Shown here one piece after another: positions 8,209-16,457 of a stretch of DNA of 64,000 bases; positions within the stretch are counted from its first letter, which is position 1, and each line of letters opens with the position of its first letter. The position numbers were made by a program, and so were the translations under genes. The notes beneath the pieces were generated by a model. It was not told the DNA's origin and did not search any database. It saw only the letters and a list, made by a program, of their open reading frames with translations. Source of the DNA: Cognatiluteimonas sedimenti (lineage in GTDB: Bacteria; Pseudomonadota; Gammaproteobacteria; Xanthomonadales; Xanthomonadaceae); contig NZ_JALGCL010000001.1 of the NCBI RefSeq assembly GCF_022808325.1, positions 1,357,540 through 1,421,539 of the forward strand. The letters are read 5' to 3'.

Positions 8209-9645
8209 ATGATCCGTCGCCCCCTAGTCCTCGCCCTCGCCCTGGCCCTGCTGCCGGCTGCCGGCGTGCACGCCGAAGACCTGCTGCAGACCTACGAACT
8301 CGCGCGCACCGGCGATCCGCAACTGGCCGCGGCCGAATCCGGGCGCCTGGCCACCAAGGAAGGCGCGGTGCAGGCACGCGCGGCGCTGCTGCCGCAGGTC
8401 GATGGCAGCGCCAGCTACCGGCGCACCAAAAGCACCGGCCCCTCGACCCAGACCCAGTTCGACCCGGTCACCGGCCAACCGGTGCGCTTCACCGGCGATT
8501 CGGAAAGCACCAGCAACAACCGCAACCTCAGCGTCAACGTCAGCCAGGTGCTGTTCGACTTCGGCACGTTCTCCCGCGTCAAGAGCCAGAACGCGATCAG
8601 CCATGCCGCCGACTTCCAGCTCGAATCGGCCGGCGATTCGCTGGTGACGCGCACCTCGCAGGCCTATTTCAACGTGCTGGTGGCGATCGAGAGCCTGGCG
8701 GCCGCCGAGACCCAGGAAACCGCGCTGAAGAAGCAGTTCGACTTCGCCAGCAAGCGCCTGGAAGTGGGCCTGGCCCCGATCACCGACGTGCATGAAGCAC
8801 GCGCGCAGTACGACAGCGCCCGCGCCAACACCATCGTCGTGCGCAACGTGCTGGAGGACGCCTACCAGGCGCTGGTCGAGATCACCGGCCAGCCGATCCG
8901 CAACCTCAAGGGCCTGCCCGCCGATTTCCAGCCGACGCTGCCCAACGAGCGCGACGCCGATGCCTGGGTCGCCGCCGCGGTGGACAACAATCCCGCGCTC
9001 AAGGCCAAGCAGCTGCAGGTGCAGGCCAGCGAGGCCGACGTCACCACCGCGCGCGCGGGGCACCTGCCGACGCTGTACTTCAACGGCAGCTACGGCAAGA
9101 ACGCCACGTGGGGCGACAGCACGTTTTCCAGCAGCAATCCGCCGTTCTCCAGCACGTACCCCACCGGCGGCGAGAGCCGCGGCCCCGCTTTCGGCGTCAC
9201 CCTGAGCGTGCCGATCTTCGCCGGCGGCGCCACCCAGTCGCGGGTGCGGCAGGCGTTGGCGCAGCGCGATGTCGCCAGCGACGAACTGGAGCAGCAGAAG
9301 CGCGGCCTGGAGCGCGCGACCCGCAACGCCTACCAGACGCTGGTCGCCGGGATCAGCGAAGTCGAAGCCCGGCGCCTGGCGCTGGTGTCGGCGCAGAGCG
9401 CCTACGACGCGTCGCAGGTGGGCCTGGAAGTCGGCACCCGCACCGTGCTCGACGTGCTCAACAACCAGCAGACGTTGTTCCGCGCGCAGCTGGACTACGC
9501 CCAGGCGCGCTACAACTTCCTGCAGAACCGGCTGCTGCTGGAGCAGGCCGCCGGCACGCTCGACATCGAGGACGTGCAGGACGTCAACCGCCTGCTGACC
9601 GTCAACGCCGACGCGCAGCTGGCCCCGGGCGACCTGGCGCAGTAA
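8209..9645 (+). CDS. tolC: TolC-family outer-membrane efflux channel
   Basis: The 478-aa protein starts with a clear signal peptide (MIRRPLVLALALALLPAAGVHAED). It has the two-repeat OEP architecture of TolC: long alpha-barrel helices interrupted by beta-strands, with VSQVLFDFGTFSRVKSQNA in the first repeat and LSVPIFAGGATQSRVRQA in the second, then GTRTVLDVLNNQQTLFRAQ near residue 410. It is the outer-membrane duct for type I secretion and RND pumps. The frame is open upstream to 7381, and ATG 8161 is in frame, but only ATG 8209 gives a proper signal sequence, and AAGG precedes it. The stop is 15 bp from the convergent waaA stop. Confidence 0.93.
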   Translation: MIRRPLVLALALALLPAAGVHAEDLLQTYELARTGDPQLAAAESGRLATKEGAVQARAALLPQVDGSASYRRTKSTGPSTQTQFDPVTGQPVRFTGDSESTSNNRNLSVNVSQVLFDFGTFSRVKSQNAISHAADFQLESAGDSLVTRTSQAYFNVLVAIESLAAAETQETALKKQFDFASKRLEVGLAPITDVHEARAQYDSARANTIVVRNVLEDAYQALVEITGQPIRNLKGLPADFQPTLPNERDADAWVAAAVDNNPALKAKQLQVQASEADVTTARAGHLPTLYFNGSYGKNATWGDSTFSSSNPPFSSTYPTGGESRGPAFGVTLSVPIFAGGATQSRVRQALAQRDVASDELEQQKRGLERATRNAYQTLVAGISEVEARRLALVSAQSAYDASQVGLEVGTRTVLDVLNNQQTLFRAQLDYAQARYNFLQNRLLLEQAAGTLDIEDVQDVNRLLTVNADAQLAPGDLAQ

Positions 9646-9660
9646 ACGAGGCGCGCCGGC

Positions 9661-10953
9661 TCAGGCCGGGGACAGGTCCACCGCGATCCGGTCCAGCGTG
9701 CGCCTGAGCGCGCCGCGGCCCTGGTCCACGAGGGCATGCGCGGCGGCGACCATCGCCGCGCGCGCCGGCGCATCGTCCAGCAGGCGCTCGACGTGGTCGC
9801 CGACCTGCTGCGCATCCTCCCCGACCTGCAACGCCCCGGCGGCGCGCATGTGCGCGGCGATGTCGGCGAAGTTGTGCAGGTGCGGGCCGCTGACCACTGC
9901 GGTGCCGACGGCCGCCGGCTCCAGCAGGTTGTGGCCGCCGACGTCCTGCAGGCTGCCGCCAACGAAGGCGACCCGCGCGCAACCATAGAACGGCATCAGC
10001 TCGCCAAGGGTGTCGATCACGAACACCGCGTCGTCGCGGTCCGGCCACTGCGTCAGCTTGCGCGTGGCGACGCGCCAGCCGGCGTCCACCGCCTGCTGCG
10101 CCACCGCCTTGAAGCGCTCCGGATGCCGCGGCGCCCACAACAGCAGCAGGTCCGGCCAGCGCCCGCGCAGGCGCCGGTGCATGGCAATGACCGCGGCCTC
10201 TTCATCGACGTGGGTGCTGGCGGCGATCCAGGCCGGGCGCCCGCCGATGCGCGCGGCGAACGCCGCCGCGAAGTCGGGCCAGCCGGCGCCGACGGCGACG
10301 TCGTACTTGAGGTTGCCGGATACCAGCGTGGTGTCCGCATCGGCGCCCAGGCGCACGAAGCGAGCGGCATCGCCTTGCGACTGCGCCAGCACCGCGCGCA
10401 GGGTGCGCAGCGCCCGCCGCAGCAGCGGCCGCAGCACGCGATACCCGCGCAGCGACCGTTCCGACAGGCGGGCATTGACGATGTACGCGGGCACGCCGTG
10501 GTCGCGGCAGCCGAACAGCAGGTTCGGCCACAGTTCCGTTTCCAGCACCAGGGCCAGCGTCGGCCGGTAGTGGCGCAGGAAGCGCGATACCGCGCCGGGC
10601 AGGTCGTAGGGCAGGTACACGTGCTCGACCTTGTCGCCCCACAACGCGCGGATCCGCTCCGAGCCGGTCGGGGTAATGCTGGTGACGAGGATGCGCAGGT
10701 CCGGGCGGCGCGTGCGCAAGGCGTTGACCAGCGGTGCGGCGGCATTGACCTCGCCCACCGAGACCGCGTGCACCCACACCGTGGCGGCCTGCGGTTCGTC
10801 GCCGTAGACCGCGTAGCGCTCGTTCCAGCGCTGGAAATAGTCGCCCTGGCGGAACCCGCGCCAGATCAGGTGGTAAACGGTGACCGGGGCCAGCAGGTAC
10901 AGCGCGACAACGTACAGGCCGCGCAGCACTCGTTCGATGGGGTCGGCCTGCAT
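9661..10953 (-). CDS. waaA: 3-deoxy-D-manno-octulosonic acid (Kdo) transferase
   Basis: The 430-aa glycosyltransferase adds Kdo from CMP-Kdo to lipid IVA, the first step of inner-core LPS synthesis at the cytoplasmic face of the inner membrane. It has an N-terminal membrane anchor (residues 10-27), VWVHAVSVGEVNAAAPLV (about 58-75), the conserved LVLETELWPNLL, and the C-terminal VFVGGSLQDVGGHNLLEPAA typical of the family. It opens the LPS block and is divergent from a lipid A acyltransferase gene, which fits a shared role in Kdo2-lipid A assembly. No Shine-Dalgarno precedes the ATG. Confidence 0.95.
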   Translation of the reverse strand: MQADPIERVLRGLYVVALYLLAPVTVYHLIWRGFRQGDYFQRWNERYAVYGDEPQAATVWVHAVSVGEVNAAAPLVNALRTRRPDLRILVTSITPTGSERIRALWGDKVEHVYLPYDLPGAVSRFLRHYRPTLALVLETELWPNLLFGCRDHGVPAYIVNARLSERSLRGYRVLRPLLRRALRTLRAVLAQSQGDAARFVRLGADADTTLVSGNLKYDVAVGAGWPDFAAAFAARIGGRPAWIAASTHVDEEAAVIAMHRRLRGRWPDLLLLWAPRHPERFKAVAQQAVDAGWRVATRKLTQWPDRDDAVFVIDTLGELMPFYGCARVAFVGGSLQDVGGHNLLEPAAVGTAVVSGPHLHNFADIAAHMRAAGALQVGEDAQQVGDHVERLLDDAPARAAMVAAAHALVDQGRGALRRTLDRIAVDLSPA

Positions 10954-10959
10954 GGCGAC

Positions 10960-10965
10960 AGGATA
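10960..10965 (-). promoter_or_regulatory. -10 hexamer TATCCT, 6 nt before waaA ATG (predicted leaderless)
   Basis: On the minus strand TATCCT is followed by GTCGCC and then the waaA ATG. With the usual 6-8 nt from the -10 box to the transcription start, the mRNA would start at the A of ATG. No good -35 box is visible. Confidence 0.4.
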
Positions 10966-11011
10966 GCGAAGGCAGGGGGCTTGCCGGCGGATCCCGTGCC
11001 GGCGCGCCCGC

Positions 11012-11017
11012 TAGAAT
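11012..11017 (+). promoter_or_regulatory. -10 hexamer TAGAAT, 6 nt before ATG (predicted leaderless)
   Basis: TAGAAT matches TATAAT at five of six positions and is followed by CGATCC and the ATG of the acyltransferase at 11024. It mirrors the waaA hexamer on the other strand, so the 70-bp divergent gap would hold two leaderless promoters. Confidence 0.45.
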
Positions 11018-11023
11018 CGATCC

Positions 11024-11965
11024 ATGCCAGGCCACCCCCCACCCGCCTCGCCGTCGCCGACTTCGGCCGGTTCTCCGCCGTTGTCGCCACGGCACTGGCT
11101 GGCGTGGCTCGGGATCGGCGCGATGGCGACGCTGGCGCGGCTGCCATGGGCGCTGCAGCGCGGGCTCGGGCATCTGCTCGGAAGCGCGCTGCGGCTGGCA
11201 CTGGGATCGCGGCGGCGGGTCGCTGCGCGCAACCTCGCGCTGTGCTTCCCGGACCTGGAGGAGGCCGCGCGCGCGCGGCTGCTGCGCGCGCATTTTTCGG
11301 CCATCGGCATCGGCGTGTTCGAGTTCGCGCGCGCCTGGTGGGGATCGGTCGCGCCGTTGCGGCGCGGGCTCGTGGTCGAGGGCCTGGAGCACCTGGCCGC
11401 CGCTCGCGCCGGCGGCCGCGGCGTGATCGTCGTCTCCGGCCACTTCACCACGCTGGAGGCCTGCGGCCGCCTGCTCTGCGACCACGGCGTGCCGCTGGCC
11501 GGCATGTACCGCCCGCACGCCGGCGCGGTGATGGAGTGGGCGGTCAAGCGCGGGCGGCTGCGCTATGCCGCCGCGATGTTCGGGCGCGAGGAACTGCGCC
11601 CGGCGATCCGCCACCTCAAGGACGGCGGCCTGCTGTGGTTCGCGCCCGACCAGGACACGCGTCGCGGCGACAGCGTGTTCGTGCCGTTCTTCGGCCGCCC
11701 GGCCTTCAGCCTGACCTCGACCCACCAGCTGGCGCGGTTGTCGGGCGCGGCGGTCCTCGCGTTTGCGCACGTGCGCCGCGCCGACGGCGGCTACACGCTG
11801 CGCTTGTCGCCGGCATTCGGCGGGTTCCCGACCCGCGACGCCACCGCCGATACCGCACGGGTGATGGCGGCGATCGAAACCATGGCCCGCGCGGCGCCGG
11901 CGCAATACCTGTGGATCCACCGTCGCTTCAAGCGCCAGCCGGACGGCAGCGATCCCTACCGCTGA
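11024..11965 (+). CDS. Lipid A biosynthesis acyltransferase (LpxL/HtrB family), copy 1
   Basis: The 313-aa protein belongs to the LpxL/LpxM family, which transfers acyl chains from acyl-ACP to Kdo2-lipid A at the inner membrane. It has an N-terminal hydrophobic segment (about residues 25-45) and the NLALCFPDL block. The catalytic HX4E motif is HFTTLE (H140, E145), followed by DQDTRRGDSVFVPFFG and the end motif QYLWIHRRFK. The N-terminus carries a 20-residue Pro/Ser-rich extension. It is convergent with a paralogue (11969-12868), with only three bases between the stop codons. Which acyl position it serves cannot be told from sequence. Confidence 0.9.
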   Translation: MPGHPPPASPSPTSAGSPPLSPRHWLAWLGIGAMATLARLPWALQRGLGHLLGSALRLALGSRRRVAARNLALCFPDLEEAARARLLRAHFSAIGIGVFEFARAWWGSVAPLRRGLVVEGLEHLAAARAGGRGVIVVSGHFTTLEACGRLLCDHGVPLAGMYRPHAGAVMEWAVKRGRLRYAAAMFGREELRPAIRHLKDGGLLWFAPDQDTRRGDSVFVPFFGRPAFSLTSTHQLARLSGAAVLAFAHVRRADGGYTLRLSPAFGGFPTRDATADTARVMAAIETMARAAPAQYLWIHRRFKRQPDGSDPYR

Positions 11966-11968
11966 CGC

Positions 11969-12868
11969 TCAGGCGTAGAGGTCGGGCTCGCCCGGAGGCC
12001 GCGTCTTGAATCGCCGGTGCACCCACAGGTATTGCTCGGGATGGCGCCGCACCACGGCTTCGAGTTCGGCCATGTAGCGCGCGGCGTCGGCCGTTGCGTC
12101 GCCGCTGGGCCAGTCGCGCCATGGTGGCTCGATCCACAGCCGATAGCGGCCGTCGGCCTCGCGCTGGAACCAGTACGGCAGCACGGTCGCATCGCCGCGT
12201 CGCGCCAGTTCCGGGATCGCCGCCAGGGTCGCGGCCGGGATCCCGAAGAACGGGACGAAGGCATGCTGGTAGTTGAAGTCCTGGTCGCCGGCGTAGGCCA
12301 CCAGGTGGCCGCTGGACAGCGCGCGCAGCAGGCCGCGCACGTCCTTCTTGGCGATCGTGGCGGCGAACGCCTGGCGGCGCCCGGCGTCGATGAAGCGCTC
12401 CACGCAGGGATCGTTGTTGCGGCGCACGACGATGTCGACCGGCGCGCCCAGCGCTTCGGACAGCAGGCGCCCGCCCAGCTCCAGGTGCGGCGAATGCCCG
12501 GTCACCAGCAGCACCCCGCGGCCCCCGGCGCGCGCGGCGGCGAGGTACTCCAGGCCGGTGACGTCGACCAGGCCGCGCAGTGCCGTGGCCGGCGCGAACC
12601 ACGCGCGCAATGATTCCAGCAGGCCGGTCACGGTCGCGCGCAGGGTTGCGCGCAGCAGTCGCCGCCGCGCCCGGGCATCGAGCTCCGGGAAGCACAACTC
12701 GATGTTGCGGCGCGCATAGCGGCGGCGACGGCCGAGCAGCGGCCAGAGCAGCCAGGCCGACACCACGCCCAGTCGCAACAACCAGGCCTGCGGCAGCCGC
12801 GCGATCCGCGCCGCGATCCAGCGCGCCGGCCGGAGCAGGCGACAGCGCCGCGTCGTTGCTTCCCTCAC
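11969..12868 (-). CDS. Lipid A biosynthesis acyltransferase (LpxL/HtrB family), copy 2
   Basis: The 299-aa paralogue of the convergent gene shares matching blocks: NIELCFPEL, HSPHLE as the HX4E site (H125, E130), DQDFNYQHAFVPFFG and QYLWVHRRFKTRP. The start is GTG at 12868, overlapping the stop of the O-antigen ligase by four bases (GTGA). It is therefore the last gene of a GT4-ligase-acyltransferase operon and is translationally coupled to it. Having two late acyltransferases agrees with hexa-acylated lipid A, but the order of action is unknown. Confidence 0.9.
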   Translation of the reverse strand: MREATTRRCRLLRPARWIAARIARLPQAWLLRLGVVSAWLLWPLLGRRRRYARRNIELCFPELDARARRRLLRATLRATVTGLLESLRAWFAPATALRGLVDVTGLEYLAAARAGGRGVLLVTGHSPHLELGGRLLSEALGAPVDIVVRRNNDPCVERFIDAGRRQAFAATIAKKDVRGLLRALSSGHLVAYAGDQDFNYQHAFVPFFGIPAATLAAIPELARRGDATVLPYWFQREADGRYRLWIEPPWRDWPSGDATADAARYMAELEAVVRRHPEQYLWVHRRFKTRPPGEPDLYA

Positions 12869-14205
12869 GGCTGGTCGCTGGCGGCGTTGCTGTCGCGCGC
12901 CAGCAGGCTACCCGCGTACAGCGCCGCCAGCAGCAGGGTCAGCCCGCCCCAGAAGGTGGAATAGAACGCCAGGTGGGTGTTGAACGGGAACACCGTCACT
13001 GCCAGAGCCAGCAACGCCGGTCGCGCGTGCGAGCGCGCCGCCGCACCGGCATAGCGCCATGCGCGCCACGCCAGCGCCAGCCCCGCCAGCCAGCACACCA
13101 GGCCGAGCACGCCGGTTTCGCTGAGGATCTCGAGCACGATCTGGTGCGCGTGCAAGGCCGGTCCAACGCCCCAGGCCGCAAGTTCGCCCGGCGCCGGATC
13201 GCAGGCCGGGAATGCCTCGCGGAACCCCCGCGCGCCGACGCCATTGACCGGGTGGGATCGCGCCATGCACAGCGCCGCACCCCAGATCCGGGTGCGGCCG
13301 GACAGTGCCATGTCCATGCCATCTTGATCGGCGGTCAGCGCGTAGGTGGTACGCACGATGCGCTCGCGCAGCTGCGGCACGCTCGCGGCCAGCACGCCCA
13401 ATGCCAGCGCGCCGAACACGAACACGCCGGCAAGCTTCTTCCAGCCCAGCACCCGCCAGCCCGAGAACAGCAGCACCAGGCCATAGGTCAGCCACGATGC
13501 GCGGGCGCCGGCCAGCAGCACCACGATGCCGACCGCGGCCGCCACGACCAGCCAGCCGGCGCTGCCGAACCGCCTGGCCGCGGCATACAGCGCGAATGGC
13601 GACAGGCTGGCCAGCACGATTCCGAGCTTGAGGTTGCAGGGCCCGAGCACGCCGCTGAGGCGGTCCACGCGCGCGCCCACGTCGACCGCGCACATCGGAT
13701 GGCCGCTGACCAGCTGCTTGAGGCCGTCGATGGCCCAGAACAGCGGGCTGGTCCCGGTCAATGCCTGCAGCAGCGCATCCACGGTCCAGATGCCGGCGAT
13801 GGCGCCCAGGCCGCCGAACGTGACCCGGCGGCCGCGCGCATCGGCAACCGCGGCCGCGACCAGCCACAGGAATGGCAGGTAGCGCAGGTCCACCCCGGTC
13901 TCGCGTAACGCGCGCGCGCGGTCGACCGCGTCGAACGCCGACAGCAACTCCGGCAGCCAGTAGGAAAAGAACAGCACGCTGGTCAAGGCCCACGCCGGAC
14001 CGCTGAGCAGGCGAGTGCCGCCACGGAAACGCATCAGCAGCAGGCGCGCGATCGCCGCGAGCGCGCCCAGCACCATCACGCCCTCCGCGTAACCCGGCGC
14101 CGGCCACAGCGCCACGAACACCAGCACCCAGGCCGGCGCCCAGCGCCAGCCCGCGGCTGGCGCCGCGGCGATTGCCGGCTCAGGGGTTGCGGACAAGTTC
14201 GTCAT
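12865..14205 (-). CDS. O-antigen ligase/polymerase family membrane protein (Wzy_C)
   Basis: The 446-aa polytopic protein has about ten membrane helices and a large periplasmic loop near residues 270-370. That loop contains SGRTRIWG, HPVNGVGARGF and HAHQIVLEILSETGVLGL. This His-x-x-(hydrophobic)-Glu-Gly pattern is the signature of Wzy_C/WaaL proteins, which attach or polymerise undecaprenyl-linked glycans on LPS. The frame is open further upstream, but ATG 14205 precedes the first hydrophobic segment and lies within the 3' end of the GT4 gene (26-nt overlap), indicating coupling. WaaL versus Wzy cannot be separated by sequence alone; position beside a core-type GT4 and an acyltransferase favours ligase or lipid A-core modification. 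Confidence 0.8.
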   Translation of the reverse strand: MTNLSATPEPAIAAAPAAGWRWAPAWVLVFVALWPAPGYAEGVMVLGALAAIARLLLMRFRGGTRLLSGPAWALTSVLFFSYWLPELLSAFDAVDRARALRETGVDLRYLPFLWLVAAAVADARGRRVTFGGLGAIAGIWTVDALLQALTGTSPLFWAIDGLKQLVSGHPMCAVDVGARVDRLSGVLGPCNLKLGIVLASLSPFALYAAARRFGSAGWLVVAAAVGIVVLLAGARASWLTYGLVLLFSGWRVLGWKKLAGVFVFGALALGVLAASVPQLRERIVRTTYALTADQDGMDMALSGRTRIWGAALCMARSHPVNGVGARGFREAFPACDPAPGELAAWGVGPALHAHQIVLEILSETGVLGLVCWLAGLALAWRAWRYAGAAARSHARPALLALAVTVFPFNTHLAFYSTFWGGLTLLLAALYAGSLLARDSNAASDQP

Positions 14206-15295
14206 AGACCGCCAGCGTGGCTTCCTGCATCGCGCGCAAGGTGTCGGGCATCGTAACCGCAGGCGGCGGTTGCGCGAGCATGGCCTGCGCAGCGCGGCGC
14301 AACGCGGTTTCGTCGAACGGCGCGATCGCGCCGGTTGCCTGCCATCGGCGCAGCAGGTCGCCGGCGCCACCGTGATCCCAGCCCAGCACCGGGCGTCCGA
14401 CCGACAGCGCTTCGAGCACGGTGCGGCCGAAGGCCTCGGGCTTGCGCGAGAGCTGCAGCACCAGGTCGCTGGCGGCGTAGGCCCGGGCGATGGCCGCGGT
14501 CGGCGGCGTGATCGCCAATGCGTCGGCGATGCACAACCGCAATGCCAGCGCCTCGAGTTCGGCGACATAGGCCGCGCGCGCCGGATCGCGCGCGCCGGGC
14601 AGCCACAGGCGCACGTCGGCGCCGTCGGCGCGCAACGCGGCCAGCAGGCGCAGGGCATCGGCGTGGCCCTTGAGCCGGGTGCCGCGCCCGGGCATCAGCA
14701 ACAGCGGGCCGTCGCCGCCCAGTTGCGGATGCAGGGCGGACACGGCGGCACGCGCATCGCGGCCAGGCGACGGCGCCCGCGGAAACTGCGCAGGATCGAT
14801 GCCGCGCTCGATCACGCGCAGCCGGGCCGGATCTGTATCGGGGTAGTGCCGCAGCACGTAGTCGCGCACCGTCGGCGAAACGCAGACCACGCGTTCGCCC
14901 GAGGCCATCACCGCGCTGTAGCGCGACGGCGAATTGAGGCCGTGCACGGTGGTGACGAAACGTGGCCGCGCGTCGGCGGGCATGCGCCGCAGGGCCAGCC
15001 GCGCCAGCCACGCAGGAAGGCGCGAGCGCGCATGCACGATGTCCACCTGCTCGCGCGCGAACAACCGGCGCAACCCCCCGGCATGGCGTAGCGCCAGCAA
15101 CGACTTGCGGCCGATGTCCAGCGCCACGTGCTCGGCGCCGGTGGCCTGCAGGGCCGGCAGCAGGCGCCCACCCGCCGATACCACCAGGGCACGATGCCCG
15201 GCACGCACCAGGGCGTCGGAGATCTCGATGGTGGAACGCTCGACCCCGCCGGATTCCAGCGCGGGCAGCAGTTGCACGACGGTCAGCGGGCGCAT
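14180..15295 (-). CDS. Glycosyltransferase family 4 (LPS core/O-antigen type)
   Basis: The 371-aa GT-B enzyme has an N-terminal Rossmann half beginning VVQLLPALESGGVERSTIE (the GGVER/GGAE element of GT4) and HARSRLPAWLARLAL. The C-terminal nucleotide-sugar half has LLLMPGRGTRLKGHADAL near residue 195 and the E-x7-E block KPEAFGRTVLEALSVGRPVLG near 280. It resembles WaaG-like enzymes working on the cytoplasmic side. It is the first gene of a three-gene minus-strand operon with a ligase and an acyltransferase, overlapping the former by 26 nt. Donor and acceptor sugars are unknown. Confidence 0.88.
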   Translation of the reverse strand: MRPLTVVQLLPALESGGVERSTIEISDALVRAGHRALVVSAGGRLLPALQATGAEHVALDIGRKSLLALRHAGGLRRLFAREQVDIVHARSRLPAWLARLALRRMPADARPRFVTTVHGLNSPSRYSAVMASGERVVCVSPTVRDYVLRHYPDTDPARLRVIERGIDPAQFPRAPSPGRDARAAVSALHPQLGGDGPLLLMPGRGTRLKGHADALRLLAALRADGADVRLWLPGARDPARAAYVAELEALALRLCIADALAITPPTAAIARAYAASDLVLQLSRKPEAFGRTVLEALSVGRPVLGWDHGGAGDLLRRWQATGAIAPFDETALRRAAQAMLAQPPPAVTMPDTLRAMQEATLAVYDELVRNP

Positions 15296-15335
15296 CGGCC
15301 AGCGCTGCGCAGGGATGTCGCCACGACGCCCGGGG

Positions 15336-15542
15336 TCAGTCCACCAGCACGAAGTGGGCGCCGCAGTACGGGCACTGGCTTTCGCCGCCCTCGGCCTCGA
15401 TCGCCAGGTACACGCGCGGATGCGAGTTCCACAGCGCCATCGACGGCAGCGGGCAGCTCAGCGGCAAGTCGGCGCGGTGCACCTCGTAGCGCTGCTGCGC
15501 ATTGGCGGGCGCGGAGGCGGTGTGCTGGGCGGACTCGGCCAT
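15336..15542 (-). CDS. Small zinc-ribbon domain protein
   Basis: The 68-aa protein has a C-terminal CPYCG motif and upstream conserved HPRVYL, with one more Cys in LSCPLP. This is the zf-CHCC pattern (His/Cys zinc site) found in small bacterial proteins and in the NDUFS6 subunit of complex I. It is probably a zinc-binding cytoplasmic protein of unknown role. It is transcribed on its own from a TAAAAT-type promoter 30 bp upstream. The 200-bp gap to the pirin gene holds nothing else that I can identify. Confidence 0.75.
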   Translation of the reverse strand: MAESAQHTASAPANAQQRYEVHRADLPLSCPLPSMALWNSHPRVYLAIEAEGGESQCPYCGAHFVLVD

Positions 15543-15572
15543 GGGCTGGGGATCGCGACGGACGGAAACCGC

Positions 15573-15578
15573 ATTTTA
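15573..15578 (-). promoter_or_regulatory. -10 hexamer TAAAAT upstream of zinc-ribbon gene
   Basis: On the minus strand TAAAAT matches TATAAT at five of six positions and lies 30 bp before the ATG at 15542, leaving a leader of about 23 nt. It stands out in otherwise G/C-only sequence; no clear -35 is seen. Confidence 0.4.
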
Positions 15579-15742
15579 GCGCGCCGCGACCGGCGCGCGT
15601 GGCGTCAGCCTGGACGGCGAGACGCGTCACGCGCGCGATCCGCCGGCCTGGCGCCGCCGTGGAAAGCGCGAGCCTCGGCGATTCCCGACGCGACCCGGGG
15701 AAATGCGCGCCAGAAGGCACTCACGCCCGCGGATGCGGCGTG

Positions 15743-16453
15743 CTACGCCGGCAGGTCGAACAGCAGCACGTCAGCGACCCCGTCGCCGCGGGCCGCCAAC
15801 GTTCGGGGATCCGATTCGCCGAAGAAACCCAGGGCGTCGCCCGCGGCCAGCACCCGGCCATCCAGCTCGACCGCGCCCTGCGCCACGTGCAACCAGTATC
15901 GGCGCGCCGGATCGGGCACCCATTCGACGCTTTCGCCGGCGCCCAGCAGCGTGCCGCGCAGCCATGCCTGCTGCCGGATCGCGAGGCTGCCGTCGCTGCC
16001 ATCGGGCGACGCCAGCGTCGCCCAGCGGCCACGCCGCGCCGCGGGGTCGAACGCGCGCTGCGCATACGCCGGTGGCGCGTTGACGCGGTCGGGCTGGATC
16101 CAGACCTGCAGGAAATGCACCGGCTGATCCTGCGAGGCGTTGAACTCGCTGTGCTCCACGCCGTGGCCGGCGCCCATCCACTGCAGCTCGCCCGGCCGCA
16201 GCACGCCGCCGCCACCGGCGTTGTCCTGGTGCGCCAACGCGCCGGCCAGCACGTAGCTGAGGATTTCCATGTTGGCGTGGCCGTGCGGCGGGAAGCCGGC
16301 GCCCGGCGCGACGCGGTCCTCGTTGATCACCCGCAGCGGGCCGAAACCCATCCACTGCGGGTCGTGGTAATGGCCGAACGAAAACGTGTGCCGGCTCTCC
16401 AGCCAGCCGGCGCGCACGTTGCCGCGCGCGTTGCCCGGGCGTTCGACGATCAT
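15743..16453 (-). CDS. Pirin family protein (cupin; quercetinase-like)
   Basis: The 236-aa bicupin of the pirin/YhhW family has the N-terminal hallmark RHTFSFGHYHDPQWMGFGPLRV. The metal-site block is FPPHGHANMEILSYVLAGALAHQDN, then GVEHSEFN, which give the His/His/His/Glu iron ligands. Some members oxidise quercetin in vitro; the physiological role is unclear. The open frame extends upstream, but ATG 16453 starts the conserved region and is preceded by AAGG, which overlaps the TAA stop of yceI. The two genes are 4 bp apart and form an operon. Confidence 0.88.
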   Translation of the reverse strand: MIVERPGNARGNVRAGWLESRHTFSFGHYHDPQWMGFGPLRVINEDRVAPGAGFPPHGHANMEILSYVLAGALAHQDNAGGGGVLRPGELQWMGAGHGVEHSEFNASQDQPVHFLQVWIQPDRVNAPPAYAQRAFDPAARRGRWATLASPDGSDGSLAIRQQAWLRGTLLGAGESVEWVPDPARRYWLHVAQGAVELDGRVLAAGDALGFFGESDPRTLAARGDGVADVLLFDLPA

Positions 16454-16457
16454 GGCC

